A DNA stretch of 8,042 bases from Candidatus Gastranaerophilales bacterium (lineage in GTDB: Bacteria; Cyanobacteriota; Vampirovibrionia; Gastranaerophilales; Gastranaerophilaceae): positions 1 to 8,042 of the forward strand of contig CALURE010000068.1 of the NCBI GenBank assembly GCA_944323095.1, written 5' to 3'. Below, one piece after another: positions 6,763 to 8,042 of the stretch; the first letter of the stretch is position 1; every line of letters starts with the position of its first letter. A program made the translations under genes and the position numbers. Under the pieces are notes generated by a model. The model ran no database searches. It was not told the origin of the DNA and was given only the letters and a program-made list of their open reading frames with translations.

Positions 6763-6844
6763 TCGGAAGTCAGGAGGTACAGATGTCAGGAGGTCAAGCT
6801 TATATCTTATATCCGGCTTGCCTTCCTGTCTTCCTGCCCTCCGA
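6763..6844 (-). repeat. Imperfect inverted repeat in the rpsB-tsf gap
   Basis: Between rpsB and tsf, an arm at 6763-6799 (TCGGA...CAAGC) is imperfectly complementary to an arm at 6816-6844 (GCTTG...TCCGA), around a loop of 16 bases. The first arm contains two direct copies of GTCAGGAGGT (6769-6778 and 6785-6794). In the mRNA these read ACCTCCTGAC, so they can also face the AAGGAG ribosome binding site of tsf just downstream. No T-run follows, so this is not a classical terminator. It may be an interspersed repeat or a translational control structure. Confidence 0.55.
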
Positions 6845-6855
6845 TCTTCTTGTAA

Positions 6856-7656
6856 TTATTCTGCAACTGTTTCTGTTTTTTCTTCTTCTTTAGAAGCTTG
6901 AACTTCTTCAGATGCTATACCTGCATCTTCCGGTTTGATTTCTTCAATTTTTTTAGAAGCAGCATTAGCTTCTTTAAGTTGTTTACCTTCTAACACGGCA
7001 TCTGCAAGTTTTGAAGCTATTAACTTAATTGAACGGATAGCGTCATCGTTTCCCGGAATGATGTAATTAATACCATCAGGATCAGCATTTGTATCAGCAA
7101 GACAGATTACCGGAACATTTAATTTATTAGCTTCTTTAATAGCTATGTCTTCTTTTTGCTGGTCAACGATGAAAATTAAATCAGGTAAACCTCTCATATC
7201 TTTAATACCGCCGAGAGTTTTGCTTAATTTCCCTAATTCTCTGTTCAATTTTGCAATTTCTTTTTTAGGTAATTTTTCAGCGTGGCCTGAATTCATGAAA
7301 TCTTCTAATTCTCTGAGTTTATTTATACGGCCTCTTATTGTTTCAAAGTTTGTCAGCATTCCGCCGAGCCATCTTCTGTTGATGTAATAAGCACCGGCTC
7401 TTGTTGCTTCTTCTGCAACTACTTCTGCTGCCTGTTTTTTGGTTCCTACGAATAGAATGTTTTTGCCGCGTGCTGCAAATTCTCTTACAACTGCGTAAGC
7501 TTCATCCAATAAATCGGTAGTTTTACGTAAGTCTAATACATAAATACCGTTTCTTGCGCCGTAAATATACGGTTTCATTTTAGGGTTCCATCTTTGTGTC
7601 TGGTGTCCGAAATGTACACCTGCTTCTAAAAGTTCAATCATAGATGCTGTTGGCAT
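6856..7656 (-). CDS. rpsB: 30S ribosomal protein S2
   Basis: S2 is a structural protein of the small ribosomal subunit. It binds 16S rRNA at the head-body junction and is needed for recruitment of S1 where S1 is present. The 266 residues contain the full family signature set: LLEAGVHFGHQTQRWNPKMKPYI near the N-terminus, RRWLGGMLTNF (94-104) in the coiled-coil region, GLPDLIFIVD (156-165) and PVICLADTNADPDGINY (182-198). The C-terminal tail from about 225 is a charged Lys/Glu-rich extension, which is variable in this family. An AAAGGAG ribosome binding site lies 8 bases before the ATG. It heads the rpsB-tsf operon. The long leader upstream (from about 7803) and the repeat after the stop are the likely regulatory elements. 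Confidence 0.98.
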   Translation of the reverse strand: MPTASMIELLEAGVHFGHQTQRWNPKMKPYIYGARNGIYVLDLRKTTDLLDEAYAVVREFAARGKNILFVGTKKQAAEVVAEEATRAGAYYINRRWLGGMLTNFETIRGRINKLRELEDFMNSGHAEKLPKKEIAKLNRELGKLSKTLGGIKDMRGLPDLIFIVDQQKEDIAIKEANKLNVPVICLADTNADPDGINYIIPGNDDAIRSIKLIASKLADAVLEGKQLKEANAASKKIEEIKPEDAGIASEEVQASKEEEKTETVAE

Positions 7657-7691
7657 CGGTTTTCTCCTTTATTTTTAACTTGTTGTACTAC

Positions 7692-7803
7692 GGGTTATAC
7701 TGTCTCATTCAGAGGTTTTTTCATCATAGGGGGCTGTTTCCTGGTTCTTCCCCTCAATGTCTGCCGCCTGAACTAGGGCGAAGCCTATCAGACTAGTGTA
7801 ACC
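7692..7803 (-). ncRNA. Putative structured rpsB leader RNA
   Basis: The predicted rpsB transcript starts at about 7803 with GGTTACACTAGTCT. This 5' end pairs with AGACAGTATAACC (7705-7693) about 100 bases downstream, giving 12 bp with one mismatch and one bulge, so the leader can close on itself. Inside are further stems: AGGGG with CCCCT (7754-7750 and 7732-7728), TAGG with CCTA (7787-7784 and 7777-7774), and an alternative GTCTG/CAGAC (7793-7789 and 7763-7759) that competes with the closing stem. I recognise no riboswitch or known RNA family. Leaders upstream of rpsB mediate S2 autoregulation in gamma-proteobacteria (t44/rpsB leader), so an analogous role is a reasonable guess. The plus strand folds similarly, so strand is inferred from the promoter. 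Confidence 0.4.
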
Positions 7804-7809
7804 AATTTA

Positions 7810-7837
7810 TTTATAACACAAACAAGCTTTGATGCAA
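7810..7837 (-). promoter_or_regulatory. Probable rpsB-tsf promoter
   Basis: On the minus strand, TTGCAT (7837-7832, four of six) is followed after 16 bases by TATAAA (7815-7810, five of six). A TGT directly upstream of the -10 box supplies an extended -10 element. The predicted start near 7803 gives a leader of about 147 bases to the rpsB ATG at 7656, and coincides with the first base of the closing stem of the structured leader. Confidence 0.55.
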
Positions 7838-7907
7838 ATTTATTATTGAGTTTTATTACATAAGTGATGTTATCGGAAGTAAAGCAATCTACTAAAGATA
7901 CCATGTT

Positions 7908-7937
7908 GGTACTTTCTTGTGCCGACAAGAAAGTACC
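7908..7937. repeat. Perfect 13-bp inverted repeat
   Basis: GGTACTTTCTTGT (7908-7920) pairs perfectly with ACAAGAAAGTACC (7925-7937) around a GCCG loop. It is followed by GCAAAGAAGCTCCCGGC. Similar ACTTTCTT...AAGAAAGT hairpins followed by an AAAGAA tract are dispersed, REP-like repeats in many bacterial genomes. No T-run follows on either strand, so it is unlikely to be a terminator. Confidence 0.75.
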
Positions 7938-8042
7938 GCAAAGAAGCTCCCGGCTTTCACTCCGTTCACTAATCAATTGTAATTGCTCAACCTGAGCCGG
8001 CTAAACTCGCTCATATGTCATTCTGAACTTGTTTCAGAATCT
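7938..8042. repeat. Repeat-derived intergenic region with terminal hairpin
   Basis: No convincing gene lies here. The stretch continues the repeat cluster upstream of rpsB. It includes CAATTGTAATTG, the palindrome AGCCGGCT (7995-8002), and at the right edge a hairpin ATTCTGAA (8020-8027) with TTCAGAAT (8033-8040) around CTTGT. The GTCATTCTGAACTTGTTTCAG type of sequence is a widely dispersed bacterial intergenic repeat. It probably continues past the window edge. Confidence 0.6.

Noticed and set aside
7692..7803. SRP RNA, 6S RNA, tmRNA or a known riboswitch
   Set aside because: The GGGGGCTGTTTCCTGG stretch on the plus strand recalls an SRP RNA 5' end, but the conserved GGAAG/AGCAGCC core is missing. 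No consensus of the other classes is found either.
7908..7937. Intrinsic terminator
   Set aside because: The stem is perfect, but no T-run follows it on either strand.
7788..7976. Minus-strand ORF of 62 codons upstream of rpsB
   Set aside because: It runs through the 13-bp hairpin and other repeat sequence and overlaps the predicted rpsB promoter. The peptide start (ISERSESRELL) is typical of translated repeats.

Overview
The window is about 8 kb of AT-rich bacterial chromosome that uses the standard code (TAA and TGA stops). The best lineage guess is a gut-type member of Candidatus Gastranaerophilales (Vampirovibrionia/Melainabacteria). That is inferred from the prepilin signature FTLAEVLITLGIIGVVAA, the small C-rich palindromic repeats (one read in frame inside uvrA) and the base composition. 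No rRNA or other direct marker is present, so the assignment stays tentative.

Layout. Positions 1-145 hold a truncated GC-rich palindrome, two small hairpins and a probable promoter. A plus-strand block follows: an MmcQ/YjbR-family protein (146-493), full-length uvrA (529-3411), and two tandem, diverged paralogs of an unrecognised secreted protein (3446-4108 and 4168-4797), each with its own likely promoter. The rest is on the minus strand. It holds a 46-residue small ORF (4807-4947), a frameshifted type IV pilin-like gene (5039-5740) that still has a strong promoter and ribosome binding site, a strong terminator (5834-5866), and the conserved rpsB-tsf translation operon (7656 down to 5882). 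The rpsB-tsf gap carries an imperfect inverted repeat. Upstream of rpsB is a long leader that appears foldable from its predicted first base. The last 140 bases are a cluster of palindromic repeats.

Functions. UvrA starts nucleotide excision repair. S2 and EF-Ts serve translation. The two exported paralogs and the pilin relic belong to the cell envelope. These groups are neighbours without an obvious shared pathway.

No large new system (CRISPR, defence island, prophage, integron) is visible. The most notable items are the repeat-derived peptide inside UvrA, the pilin gene broken at two homopolymer runs, the pair of unknown secreted paralogs, and the rpsB leader.
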